From the NCBI GenBank assembly GCA_964017065.1, contig OZ024784.1, forward strand, positions 15,481,152 to 15,545,151: DNA of 64,000 bases. The letters are read 5' to 3'. Below, piece by piece: positions 53,002 to 64,000 of the stretch. Position 1 is the stretch's first letter. Each line of letters begins with the position of its first letter. Below the pieces are notes generated by a model. The model saw nothing but the letters and a program-made list of their open reading frames with translations. It searched no databases and had not been told where the DNA came from. The position numbers and the translations under genes were made by a program. Source of the stretch: Haliclona indistincta (Eukaryota; Porifera; Demospongiae; Haplosclerida; Chalinidae).

Positions 53002-53625
53002 CAGGGGGGTACGACAAGCTAATTTACTCTGACGTAATGCTGACGTAGCTTCACGTAGTCAATGATTTAGTAAACCAGAATACATTGCGTTTTTCCTGGT
53101 CTGCTATGCCTTTAGAGGACAATTTGACCGGTAAGCATGTTGCTAAATAGATTCTACTGCCCAAGACCTTTCGTTTAAGCTACCGTACCCCACCCGTACC
53201 TCTTTTAGTTTTTGCAGTACAGAGAGATGAAGGTAGAGAATTGGTTGGCAAAATTATTCACCCAAGAAAGCACCAACGTGATCAAAACAGCATCGCTATC
53301 ATTCTAGAGCATCATTCAGTTAATAATATAAAGAAATTTCGGCTGTGGCGCACAAACACTGGCTGCAATACGCACAAACGTTGTCCAATCACTGTAACAG
53401 CAGAAAACTTGTTTCAGCTATTTTCAGTAGATTGTTCTAGAATATTACTTGCCTTGACCTGGAGTGTAAACAATGCAAACTTGAGCTCGATATCATGTAC
53501 TATAGTGCGATGGCAAACTGTTAAACTATCCTGCATACATTCCAAAGCCTTACATTCCTTGATGTAGTGGGCGTGTCGTATGTCAGCAATACGTCATATT
53601 AAATTAGCTAGTCGTACCCCCCCTG
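53002..53625 (+). mobile_element. 624-bp Mutator-like element a, in the copy 3 stalk exon
   Basis: Terminal inverted repeats are CAGGGGGGTACGAC, continuing with AAGCTAATTTA or close variants. Flanks are a 9-bp duplication, GGTACAACT (52993-53001 and 53626-53634). It is a near-identical sister of element b, 116 bp away. It carries a small spliced ORF (53106-53130 joined to 53209-53567). The 9-bp duplication suggests the Mutator superfamily. A TAG acceptor at the right terminal repeat could allow much of the element to be spliced out in frame with the preceding intron's donor. Confidence 0.88.
53106..53567 (+). CDS. Possible small protein of transposon element a, about 127 residues
   Basis: ATG 53106 starts MPLEDNLT, a GTAAGC..TTTTAG intron follows (53131-53208), then VFAVQRDEGRELVGKIIHPR and KHQRDQNSIAIILEHHSVNN, up to TAG. 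The KHQRDQNSIAIIL part looks faintly like the HIRAN pattern (D-x-N-A-V-A-V), but I would not assign it. In element b the same ORF has lost its ATG (ACG) and gained a TAA near 53979, so only a is intact. It may be the remnant of a longer element protein. Confidence 0.35.
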
Positions 53626-53741
53626 GGTACAACTACTCAACCTACATGTCCTCCACCTACTACTTGTTCATCCTGTCCTACCCCAACTACCTGCCCTACA
53701 TGTCCTCCACCTACTACTTGTTCATCCTGTCCTACCCCAAC

Positions 53742-54364
53742 CAGGGGGGGTACGACAAGCTAATTTATTCTGACGTAATTGTGACGTAGCTTCACGTAGG
53801 CAATGATTTAGTAAACCAGAATACATTGCGTCTTTCCTGGTCTGCTACGCCTTTAGAGGACAATTTGACCGGTAAGTATGTTGCGAAATGGATTCTACTG
53901 CCCAAGACCTTTCGTTTAAGCTACCGTACCCCACCCGTACCTCTTTTAGTTTTTGCAGTACAGAGAGATGAAGATAGATAATTGGTTGGCAAAATTATTC
54001 ACCCAAGAAAGCACCAACGTGATCAAAACAGCATTGGTATCATTCTAGAGCATCATTCAATTAATAATGTGAAGAAATTTCGGCCGTGGCGCACAAACTC
54101 TGGCTGTAATACGCACAAACGTTGTACAATCACTGTAACAGCAGAATACTTGTTTCAGCTATTTTCAGTAGATTGTTCTGGAATATTACTTGCCTTGACC
54201 TGGAGTGTAAAGAATGCAAACTTAAGCTCGATATCATGTACTATAGCGCGGTGGCAAACTGTTTAAACTATCCTGCATACATTCCAAAGCCTTGCATTAT
54301 AGTAGTAGGCGTGGCATACGTCATATTAAATCGAGTATTAAATTAGCTTGTCGTACCCCCCCTG
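53742..54364 (+). mobile_element. 623-bp Mutator-like element b, in the copy 3 stalk exon
   Basis: Same terminal repeats as element a (CAGGGGGGGTACGACAAGC at the left, the inverse at the right). Its own 9-bp target duplication is TACCCCAAC (53733-53741 and 54365-54373). The different duplication shows an independent insertion into the same repetitive stalk exon rather than a copy of the first event. The internal ORF is broken. Confidence 0.88.
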
Positions 54365-55098
54365 TACCCCAACTACCTGCCCTACATGTCCTCCACCTAC
54401 TACTTGTCCATCCTGTCCCAACCCAGCTAACTGCCCAAACTGTCCCTTCACAAACATCCCTACCTCCTGCCCTCCTTGTTCCTCCTCCAATACTCCTACC
54501 AGCTACACACATGTCACAGGATCTGTTGCAGGTCCTGCTACCTCATCAACTAATGTAGTGGCAGTAGTTCTCGCTGTTTTATTGGTCATCACTGTTGTCA
54601 TTGTCGTTGCACTGTTCACTGTATCAGTTGTATTAGTTTGGTAAGTAATAACTTGCACTACCATCAATATTCTGTTTGGCCGATGTTTTACTTTTACACA
54701 AAATGTGGGTGTATACTGCAAAATTCAAGTTGAATATTGATTGTATCTTGATGGTAGGAAATTGATGGCTAAAAGCGGTTATCAAGCTGTGCCAAGAAAT
54801 GAGCGCTTAGTGTTCAGACAAAATAGCCCAGATAGAGTTCAAACTAACCTCGGTAAGTGACCAATAACTATGAGCTAGCTGACATTTTCTTCAGGATTTC
54901 AAGCTGATGATGACGAGGCACCCCTTCAACCGTAAATACAGAAATACACACAGCTGTGATATCAGACTATTTTGTATTACCATGATGTACATGTACTACC
55001 ATCTTGTGTAGATTAGCTAGTAATAACACAGAGATGATTATTTTTATGCTGAGCAAAGTTCAAAACTGACATGATAGAATATTTGATCTACTGTTTGA

Positions 55099-57585
55099 TC
55101 ATGCGATGCGTGCTTGCCGGAGACAATTCAGTCTTTTTGTAATAGCCCATTGTTCAGCAGATAATGTGCTCTCTCCGTAACTAAGTGACACCAACCTGAG
55201 AGAGAGAGAAGAGACATAATAGCAGACCACAGTACGAATACAACGAACCGTGCCAGAGAGAGAAGGTGATGGAAGGTATCAGCATTCATTGTGGAATCAT
55301 TTTTCCTCATTTCCACAAACTCGTCCTCCAGTGTCTACACACATCACATGATTTCTGACTAACCACACACACACAAGCACTTGCCTTCTTCAGTCCATCA
55401 TCTAGATTGTAGTCCAGCTGTCTAGCTATGGTCAGGTACTGTCTGATTTGATGTAACAGATTGTCAGGAAGATCAGCTATGAGTGCATCACATGAAGGAT
55501 GATCCTCTGCCGTTGTGGTCGGAATTAAAGGCACTTTACAATCAACCTTAACATAAAAAGCTAGTGAGCATCACTTGCATAGTAATGTACTTACACTCAA
55601 TATTGATCTGGCCTCTGAGAGTATCATCACAGGCTAGACATGGAACAGATAAGCTGATACGCTTACATGTTGTTTAACTCACCATGTCACAGTCAAATTC
55701 CATCATGTGATAATGAAAATCGTATTTGAGTTTCTGCCACTGAATGAGGTATCCCAGTGCAGTGAGATTATTAACTCCTTTCTCACTGAGCTTTCCAGCC
55801 TGTAGTACAGTCTCGTCCACCATTAGTAGTGTTCCAGGAGCCAGTTGTAGCCTCCCTGCCATTAACCTGTTGGCAGTGTAGTCTTTATGAGGGCTGAACT
55901 GAGCATTGTTCATTATGTCAAGAGTGAGAGGAAGAAGATGAATCTGTTTAGATGAGAGAGAGATGGCTGTGACTGGGCAAGAGGAGAGTAACCTTGGAGA
56001 CTATTTGTTTGATGAGATCATGAAGAAGATTAGCTAGGTAGGATGGGGTGCCTGTTAGGTTGATAGAGAACTTGCCCAGAGCGAGCATATCAGAACGACC
56101 ATAACTGAAATTACAAATCTAAGTAACGGTTCTTCCACAAGACAAGATACTCACACTGATGAGATAAGATGGAAGAGTACATATTCAGCTGCTAACCTGT
56201 CTCCCAGCAGCACAGTTGCTAACATGTCCACAACAGCTTCACGACATGCCAATACATTGCAACCAACACTCTGAAACACTATTTGAAAAGAAAATTATAA
56301 AACGAAGCAAGCCTGAAAGGTATACCTGATGTGGTGGTAGGTGTTGGAAGTGAAAGAGGAATCAGTGGATTGGTGTGAGTGAGGAGAGTTGCTGCAATGC
56401 AGTGTAGACGAGGCACAAGAGAGGGAGGTGGAGAATGTGCACGTTGCTCTATAGCCGAGTCATGTGGAAAAGAGTCTGCATCATCATCATTTTCTTCACA
56501 GAAAAATGAGGTCAAGGCAGGATCATTTGATAAAATGCCTACAAACTCTACCATCGCAGTCACAGAGAACACCTCTTCCTCTCTATAGACCTTGAAACAA
56601 AAATAGTGTTGAGATGAAAGTTGAACATACCTTCACAAGACAAGGTGATCTGGTTTCTCCGGGTAAAGGATAATTCAATGATGGGATAACCTCTTTCTTT
56701 TGTTTGACTGACGTGTCGTCAGACAAACCAGCACGTGCTTTCTTGGTAAGCTGTGGTGAATCACCCTCTATCTCCATCTCACCATCACTTTCGTCACCGT
56801 CACTCATTCTCCTCTTAGCATTACCAAGTTGTGTAGAGACAGAATCAGTCATTGTACTGAAATCGGGCTTGTGAGAGTAATGATTGGAGTCAAGTATTGC
56901 TAACATGTAAGTGAATTTGGCACTACACAGATCATGAAAAATTAAATGGGCAAAAAATCAATCTGTGTAAGGATATATTAATGACCCATGGAGTTTCGCC
57001 TGGGACTGGTACACAGTACAGTGTGGTACGGTCACCATGACAACTGCATGGAGCATCAAAATCCACTTCATACCCTGGCTATGAAGCAAAGTAAGCATTA
57101 ATACCATGATGAGTGCAACACTACTACATACCGGGACTGCATCAATGTCTCTAAACTGACCAAAATACTTGATCTTGTAAGAGTGAGAGGAGTGATAATA
57201 GAGTAGTTTACAGTATAGCTTACTTTGTGATTCGTTTCATGATTCACAGCTTCATATACTCTACAGTACATCTCAGGATCATACTGGTCCTGCACCATAC
57301 CACGATATCGAACTAAAGTGCCATCACGATACACAGTGGAAGAGGAAGAGAGCAGTGGTATCTATACATAGAGATGAAGATAGTGTTTGGAAGAGCACAT
57401 TGCTACCTTGTGAAGGTTCTCTGGCAGCAGACAGCTTGCAAACAAGTCCCTCACGTGTGACAACCCCTCCACTCCTCTCTCCTCTAGAAGTGAATAGTTA
57501 TCAAGTTCGTTGAAAAGAACTACTCACCAAACAGCCGTTGAACAGCATTTAGAGGATTACTAAGCAGTTCTTCCATGTCTTCCAT
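55099..57585 (-). CDS. MCMBP: MCM-binding protein, complete copy
   Basis: The start is ATG 57585 (MEDMEELLSNPLNAVQRLFG). Conserved blocks follow: TLVRYRGMVQDQYDPEMYCR, VYEAVNHETNHK, an acidic SDGDESDGEMEIEGDSPQLT linker, LNYPLPGETRSPCLVKV, VEFVGILSNDPALTSFF, HSPPPSLVPRLH, SPHKDYTANRLMAGRLQL, WQKLKYDFHYHMMEFDCDM and VEMRKNDS. MCMBP binds MCM3-7, unloads the replicative helicase and supports nuclear import of MCM subunits. About twelve short exons; the last, after a short GA tract, ends RLNCLRQARIA at TGA 55099-55101. It is divergent from IDH3 (95 bp). The 5' part beyond 56898 is unique, and the rest is duplicated at 45929-47738. Confidence 0.93.
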
Positions 57586-57680
57586 GCACGCCTCCCCGCC
57601 AAACTTACCCGCCAATAGATTAACCACACCTTCTCTTCGCAAGACCACGCCTACACAGTCGTGTCCGCTCTCTTGTCGTC

Positions 57681-59575
57681 ATGGCTGCTGCAGCGCTCAG
57701 TACCACTTTACGGGGGATGCGTTCACAGCGCCTTCTCGAGAATTGGGTAAGTAAATTGGTAAAGATCACTTGCTCCCTTAAGAATCAGTTATTATTGTCA
57801 CAATACTAGGCCAGCAAGTGTCGAGCTGATTATGTGCGAACAATCACTTCTATGGTCCCCTCTTCAGGAGGTGGGGTACGTCTTATAGTAACAGCATCAT
57901 TTAATGTGATAACACCATAATGATGATCCTTCTTAACAGACATCAAGATCAGTATATGGTGGTAGGCATACCGTCACTCTCATACCTGGTGATGGAGTTG
58001 GTCCTGAACTAGCTGCATCAGTGAAGGAGGTGTTCAGGTAGTAAATCCATCTGCCGTATCCATTATCCTTTCATTTTCTCTACTTCAGGAGAGCCAACGC
58101 TCCAATATACTTTGAAGAAGTCTTGGTCAGGTATGTATACTGTGCTGTGTAATTATTTTCAGTTTGAATAGGTGTATTACATCTATAGTACATCTGTATT
58201 ACAACACAATGTCGTGTAATGTGTTTATTCTGTAGTGGTATCATATCACAAGATAAGGATGCTATTGAAGACGCTATGGTGTCTGTGAAGAGGAATGGTG
58301 TGGGCCTCAAGGGTCAGCGTACCTACCTTCTCGTGATACTAGTGCTGTTTTATTGTCACTATACAGGTGTATTACGCACACGATTAGAAAACGTAGAACA
58401 GCAGTCTCTCAATAAGCTGCTCAGGTTAGTGCACACACTAACTATTTGAAAGTATGAATGTCTGATAGAAAAGAGCTGGACTTGTTTGCTAATATAATCT
58501 ACTGTAAGAGTATCCCTGGAATCAAGACAAGGTAAGCTCTTGTCAGGATGATCGTGATCACCAGATGAAATTTCTGTCTCAAGGCATGAAAATGTCGACA
58601 TTGTTGTCATCAGAGAGAATACTGAAGGAGAGTACAGTGGTCTAGAACATGAGGTAGCTTCATCTTGCTAGACTGGATTATTATTTCACTTGACTATAGA
58701 GTGTTCCTGGTGTGGTGGAGAGCCTGAAGATAATCACTCGAGACAAGTCACGTCGCATTGCAAAATATGCCTTTGACTATGCTAAGAGACATGATCGCAA
58801 GCTAGTGACTGTCATACACAAAGCTAACATCATGTAAGCATAATGAGATGTGTGTGTTTGTACTGATGTCGCCGCCACACTTCAGGAAAATGTCTGATGG
58901 TTTGTTTTTGAGAGAATGTGAGAGTGTATCCAAGCTGTACCCTGGTATTGAGTTTCGCTCCATGATCATTGATAACTGCTGTATGCAGGTACATATGACT
59001 TGTTGTGTTTACTCGTATGCATTGCCTTCTCTCAGATGGTCTCTAACCCTCACCAGTTTGATGTGATGGTCATGCCCAACTTGTATGGTAATGTTATCAG
59101 CAATGTGGGTGCTGGACTTGTGGGCGGAGCTGGTGTATGTCCTGGTAAGAATGTTGGAAATGACTACATTTTGTTTGAACCAGTGAGTCTTGTGACACTG
59201 CTGTGAATGATGTGTCATGATTCTATTCAGGGAGCACGTCACACTGCTATGGACCTATCAGCTCGTAATATTGCTAACCCTACAGCCATGTTGCTCAGTG
59301 CTGTAGCTATGCTGAGACACCTGGGGTAAGTTAGCCTTGTCATCCAGAGATAAGCATAATTATGTTTCCATCTCTAGGATACAGCAACATGCTGATGCTA
59401 TAGAAGGAGCTGTATACAAGGCTATTGAATCCAATAAGGTTGGTAGACTTGCAATCCTATTATTGAGTGCATGCTGTGTTGCTGTTAGGCCCTCACCAGA
59501 GATGTTGGTGGAGATGTTACCACCTCAGGGTTTGTGAGTGCTGTCGTCTCCAACCTTCCTTCCAGCAGTTTGTGA
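57681..59575 (+). CDS. IDH3B: NAD-dependent isocitrate dehydrogenase, beta-type regulatory subunit
   Basis: The mitochondrial presequence is [20 protein letters not shown]. Family motifs follow: [105 protein letters not shown] and [34 protein letters not shown] and NPTAMLLSA agree with the beta rather than the gamma or alpha subunit. The enzyme oxidises isocitrate to 2-oxoglutarate in the TCA cycle as an alpha/beta/gamma complex. About 13 short exons. It ends SNLPSSSL at TGA 59573-59575. D2HGDH, which consumes a 2-oxoglutarate-related metabolite, lies close by, probably by chance. Confidence 0.92.
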
Positions 59576-59836
59576 TATCATGTGTATAGAACAACATTCA
59601 CCACTCTATAAACACCACTCATATCTCAGCCAATGTACTGTTAGTAGTGTTATTTACCTCACACTCAGAATGTCCTATCTAATAGATTCACTTCTTATTG
59701 CAAGCTATTGAGCTGAGCTATCGTGTTATGCTGATTTACAGTAATACCATTATTTTTATTTTACCATTGCACACATAGTCCCACAGTGACACTATAATAA
59801 TCATGTTGTTCGTGATAGTAGCCATTGGTTGCTTAT

Positions 59837-60761
59837 TACTTGATTACAACATTTTTACTGATCCATGTAATTCCTTCCTGTTGGTGGTGAATTGACCAAG
59901 TGTAAGTTGCTCAAATCAGAAAAAGTCACTTACATCCACTCCTTTCCCATCGAGAGCACAACATCCTTGCACTTGCCATAATCTGTCTCTGCCCATTTCA
60001 GTCAGTCCCAGGGCCTCAGCAACCTACATGTTACAACAAGAGGTGATAATGATGAGCTTGGCTTTCAAGCATGACAGTATTCTAGTCACCTGAGCTGCAG
60101 TAGCTGATCTCTTTATATCCTGCTTATTAGCAAACACCAATACTGGCACTTTACTGAGTTTCTCGACTTCAAGTAACTTCTCTAGTTCCTGTTATAGATT
60201 GTAATTATAGCATAATAATTCAGTAATAATACCTCTTTTGCTTCTTCAAATCGTTTCTTATCAAAACTGTCAATGACATAAATCTGCATTGCAGGAGAGA
60301 ATGGATGAGAATAAGTTAGTGTATTTGTGGTTTACCAGTACACTTGTGTTTTCAAAATAATTTTCCCAGTATGCTCTGATCTTCCTCTGACCTGTAAGAA
60401 GATCCATGCTGTTAGTAAGCATCACAACTCCAATGTTACACACCTCCAATATCCCAGACATTAAGTCGCAGTCCTTGAGAATCAACTGTCTTTACATTAA
60501 AACCCTGAATAGAAAATATTAACACAGTAGCGTAGCAAGGACGAGGTGGAGTACTAGTGTTGGTGTAGTCTCTGCCACGTCCGCCTCTCCTGCTAGGTGC
60601 TTGATAAGTGTAGTCTTGCCAGCGTTGTCCAGTCCCAGCAGTAGTATACGTAGCTCACGCTGTGACTTGCCTCTCAGCCTTCTCAATAGATCGAACAGGC
60701 CCTGCAGGTGAGAAATGTACCGCAAGAGGTGGCTAACACTATCGACTTTTGAACTCACCAT
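59837..60761 (-). CDS. ARL3: ARL3 small GTPase
   Basis: The first coding exon is only ATG (60761-60759). The next begins [21 protein letters not shown] motifs: GLDNAGKTT (P-loop), TPT (switch I), [20 protein letters not shown] (switch II, with the ARL2/3 form) and ANKQD (base recognition). The C-terminal exon [13 protein letters not shown] needs a short intron (about 59888-59934) after GKGVD. ARL3 releases lipidated ciliary cargo from PDE6D and UNC119. The length is close to 182 residues, and the N-terminus resembles ARL3 more than ARL2. It stops at TAA 59837-59839, convergent with IDH3B. Confidence 0.93.
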
Positions 60762-60914
60762 CGCAGGATAAACACACACGTACTAAACGTAACCACTGGC
60801 TACGAGAAAGTTAGCAACCACGCCCGTATGTAGTGGTCCCGCCCGCGTAATTTTGAATTTTTGCGTGACGTGTTGATTTGATCTCTAGCTCACACACTGT
60901 CATTATTAATTTTA

Positions 60915-63203
60915 TTATTGCAACCTTGGGAGCAGTTTATATGGATTTAAAATGGCATTAGGGTCAAACAGTAGTTTAATGTTCTTCATATTATCAACAG
61001 CAGTCAAACTTTTGCTGTGGTGAATATAGTTGGCCTTCTTGAAACCCAGCCCGTGTTCAGCTGATATACTACCCTTGCAACCAGCTGTAACAAAATAAAT
61101 GATGGAACGAGAAAGCTTTAACGATCACATGTACCTGTCCAATCAAATACAAATGGTTCAATGAGGTTCAGCAACTCAGTTGAGTGTGTGTCACCGACCA
61201 CATTCAAGTGGAGATTACCTGAAGAGGAAAACGAGCATAGACAAGTCTGGTGTGTGTGTGTGCTCTAACCATCCCCCAGATGACCATAGCCCACAGTACA
61301 GCGTGCTTTATGTTTTACTCTCTCCCTCAATTCCTCCACCATTTGATACATGAGAGAGAGCGGTATAGATACATCATACTATAGAGAAGAGACAGAAAGC
61401 TAAGAATAAAGCCAGATCAACTATACCTTGTAGGTGACTCCTTCTATTTTCAATGCCTCAGCAATACTCTCTCTCAATGCCCAAACAGCCTTTAGCTATA
61501 ATTATAGTGATAAATGACTATGTTACTGACTAATACACAGTCACTTACTTTAGCCATGTCAGTAGCAATGGTACCATCTTCAACGACACCACTGTTAATG
61601 ACATACTCTAGAAAGCTGTTTACTTTCTGCTTATCATTATAATAAATATTTTAGTAATTCATATGAACTAGAAAGCCACTAGCCTGCATGTCATGTTCTT
61701 CATTAGATCCTGATGTTTCAACTAGCACGTATATCGGCCATTTAGATATTGGATTGTGTAGGCCAAGGTGGCGCTCAACAAGATCCATACATGCTGTGTC
61801 CAAGAACTCAACAGCTGAAAGTTAAAGAAATATTTTGTTGTACCCATAGAGTTAGCATACCTGACAATATCTCTCCTAGCATGCTCTTAGCAGCCACTAG
61901 TATTTGCTGGGCATAAGTAAAATCTTTACAGCCCATGAAGGCAACATTGACAGACTATGTGAAAGAATGCAGTTGGCACACATACACAGTGTATTGGTAG
62001 TACCTTGGGACGAGGAGGAGTCAGTATTGACACTGCAGTAACCACACCCAGTGTGCCTTCTGCTCCTATGAATAGCTGCTTTAGATCATAACCTAAGAAG
62101 TGACAAGGCCAAAAACAAGTAATATTATGACAGAATAATGTATAACCTGTGTTGTCTTTTCTCATAGTAGTAAGACAGTCTACTACACTACCATTCGCCA
62201 GCACCTACAGTGAGTCAGGTAGCGCACCACATAGAACCTCACACACACTCACCACCTCCAGTCCCAGTACACTGCCATGCAATGATCCATACCTCATCAG
62301 CCTCAATCCTCCAGCATTAGTGGACACATTACCACCTATCTGACAACTACATGCAACAATGTGAGAATGAACACAATATATTTAGTGAACGTTACCTTCC
62401 TTTTGCTCCAAGGTCCAGAGGCATCATTAACCCCTCATCAGCCAGCATGTTGTCTAGTGTCTCCAGGACACAGCCTGACTGACACACTAACACACCTGAA
62501 GTAGTATCAATACAAAATGATGACACTAGTCCAGACACACAGACCAGCTGTCTTATCCAGACTGATCACTTCCTTCATTAGTGATGTTGAGAGTACGATT
62601 TCATCAAACACTGGAACACTGCCTCCTAAGAGTATGAGGTGAGAAGGTGTGAGAATAATAAAGAAACACAGCATACCTACTAGCCCAGTATTACCACCTT
62701 GAGGGACCACAGCCAGTCTATAGGAAGAGAGATGTATGTGAATGGTCACTATAGGTTGTACTACAACTAACTTTCTCTTGTTACAGTGCGACAATATCTT
62801 GCTGACCTCTTCAGTTGTGCGTGGACGAAGGACTAGCTTACTCTGACCTCTAAAAAAGTAGAAGTGCATGTAAAGTATTGGGGTGCTATAGTATGACAAA
62901 AGTACCTCACAATGTGAAGCCAGTCAGTATTGTATCCAATCAGGTCATCCTCGTCTATTATCATTCTATCACCAACAATGCGACGAAATTCTTCTATATC
63001 CAACTCACCAACCTGATTATGTCAGAATAATGCAAATGTTTAAAAGCACACCTACACATGCATGTGACCTTGGAATAATCTCCTCTCTTTACAGAGTATT
63101 GATCTGCTGTTAATGGTACACTGCTAGGAGTACTACTGAATCGACGTACACTCGTACGTACCACACGAGTTGCCAATTGCAGTATAGATTGCAGCAACAT
63201 CAT
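60915..63203 (-). CDS. D2HGDH: D-2-hydroxyglutarate dehydrogenase, mitochondrial
   Basis: The start [20 protein letters not shown] is an Arg-rich mitochondrial presequence. The FAD-PCMH domain follows: [80 protein letters not shown] and [20 protein letters not shown]. The C-terminal domain has [17 protein letters not shown] and [12 protein letters not shown], which supply metal and substrate histidines. It ends [14 protein letters not shown] at TAA 60915-60917. The enzyme oxidises D-2-hydroxyglutarate to 2-oxoglutarate. Many short introns. It is divergent from EDRF1 (96 bp). Confidence 0.94.
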
Positions 63204-63299
63204 GCAAGAAGCTCTCGAGTCTCGACCTAGCTCGCTCAGCGCTCAGCAGCTCAACCTTAACCCCGCCCACAGTAGGCGTGGTATTCTGTAGCCGAGAGC

Positions 63300-64000
63300 A
63301 TGGCCTCGTGTGCTAGCAGCTCCGGTGCTAGAGAGACTCAGAGGGACGTGAACCATGGAACAGAAGACGAGACAGCTAAAACTACATGGAGTAGTTCTGT
63401 TGTTCTAAAGAGGAGGTTCCCTCTTGTCTCGCAATTATTGCAACTGCAGAAGGTTTGCTATCAGATGGTTTGCACTCCTAACTATAGCTTTCTGGTCTTT
63501 TTACAGGACGCTGACCTCAACCATGCTCCTCCTGACTGGCTGAGCAGACAAAGTTCTGCTGGACAGTACTTTCCGCATTCCTTGTTTTCTTTGTTTCAAC
63601 CAAACTCTGTTCAGTCTAGGTATTTATAACTATATTCACTGACTACACTCTCTCTCTCATTATGCTCTGCTAGTATGGTACTAGCTTCTCACTATCCTGA
63701 CCTTGTTGGTATCATGGACGTCATTGCTGATGCTAAGAATATCAAGAAACTCCTCAAACTACCATTTAGGTGAACAAATTGTCAATTGCAAATTTCTTTC
63801 ACTACTGCACTCCAGTCAGTCTCACGTGACTATGGCGGTCCATAGAGTAGGAAAGACTCTACTGTTGGATGAATATACACCTATTAATGTGAGTTGGTTG
63901 GTATACCAACATGGATCACAGGTTACAGTACATTCTTCTCTAGGAAATCGAAATTGAGAAGCTGTTTGCAGGCATTGTTATACCACAGGTGTGAAAAATT
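63300..64000 (+). CDS. EDRF1: EDRF1-like protein, 5' part, runs off the window
   Basis: ATG 63300 begins MASCASSSGARETQRDVNHG. Later exons give DLNHAPPDWLSRQSS, PHSLFSLFQPNSVQSR, YPDLVGIMDVIADAKNIKKL, QSHVTMAVHRVGKTLLLDEY and EIEIEKLFAGIVIPQ. The segment from DADLNHAP to LLLDE matches the conserved N-terminal region of erythroid differentiation-related factor 1, a TPR-containing protein of unclear molecular role. The last visible exon ends at a GTGTGA donor about 63990. The rest lies outside the window. Confidence 0.85.

Larger units (their letters stand above)
47936..54935 (+). pseudogene. VPS10-domain receptor copy 3, chimeric and disrupted
   Basis: From 47936 to about 52700 it is an inverted near-duplicate of copy 1, with the same signal peptide start MKVLLCVLGL and the same exon and intron order. 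From about 52720 to the stop at 54933-54935 it matches copy 2: GYCQDGVTHDTLSKG, GATDTPCCSNG, the Cys-Pro-Thr stalk, transmembrane helix, YQAVP tail and ADDDEAPLQP. A 10-bp tandem duplication near 48010-48030 (GGCTGAGCTC repeated) puts TGA in frame 26 codons or so after the start. The next in-frame ATG (48048) would lack a signal peptide. The stalk exon contains two 0.62-kb transposons, and further insertions lie in introns (48234-49621, 49645-49819, 50689-50887). Most other exons remain open, so the loss is recent. Confidence 0.85.

Overview
The window is animal nuclear DNA with very high gene density: about 25 protein genes in 64 kb, most split by short introns (commonly 45-100 bp, GT..AG), AT-rich spacers and many head-to-head gene pairs. 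The gene set is metazoan (inactive rhomboid iRhom, a split-kinase receptor tyrosine kinase, VPS10/sortilin receptors, SLK/LOK kinase, RNF4, EDRF1). The compact layout, the unusual receptor kinase and the novel fibronectin-like receptor suggest a sponge, and an Amphimedon-like demosponge is my best guess. This is inference; no species-specific marker was tested.

Region 1-13 kb: a small basic nuclear protein gene split by a miniature transposon (1-760, minus), an unrecognised coiled-coil protein (960-4492, plus), an ArfGAP-C2 gene whose zinc-finger exon is interrupted by a 2.84-kb transposon (5040-8847, minus), SEM1/DSS1, FAM204A, a peroxisomal D-amino-acid/D-aspartate oxidase, and myosin regulatory light chain.

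Region 13-36 kb: RPL26, SLK/LOK-type Ste20 kinase, a TMEM53-like hydrolase, MGAT2, WDR54, a receptor tyrosine kinase with a long kinase insert, iRhom, an RNF4-like SUMO-targeted ubiquitin ligase with a fold-back element in an intron, and a fibronectin-like single-pass receptor with a long proline/histidine/serine-rich tail.

Region 36-57.6 kb is a young, rearranged duplication block. It has VPS10 copy 1 (minus), QDPR (plus), VPS10 copy 2 (plus, with an 18-copy intronic minisatellite and a Cys-Pro-Thr stalk), a 5'-truncated MCMBP copy fused to a stray QDPR first exon, VPS10 copy 3 (plus), and the complete MCMBP (minus). VPS10 copy 3 is a chimera. Its 5' part is an inverted duplicate of copy 1 together with the QDPR promoter and exon 1; its 3' part, and the MCMBP beyond it, match copy 2 and the truncated MCMBP in direct orientation. 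Copy 3 is broken by a 10-bp duplication in its first exon and by two near-identical transposons in its stalk exon. Comparison with its paralogs dates three more insertions after the duplication.

Region 57.6-64 kb: IDH3 (beta-like NAD-isocitrate dehydrogenase subunit), ARL3, D-2-hydroxyglutarate dehydrogenase, and the 5' end of EDRF1.

Most genes are unrelated housekeeping functions sharing short divergent promoters (67-453 bp between start codons). The main biology beyond annotation is the repeated insertion of small DNA transposons into coding exons, in one case apparently creating an intron, and the chimeric inverted duplication. CDS spans include introns unless exon joins are stated.
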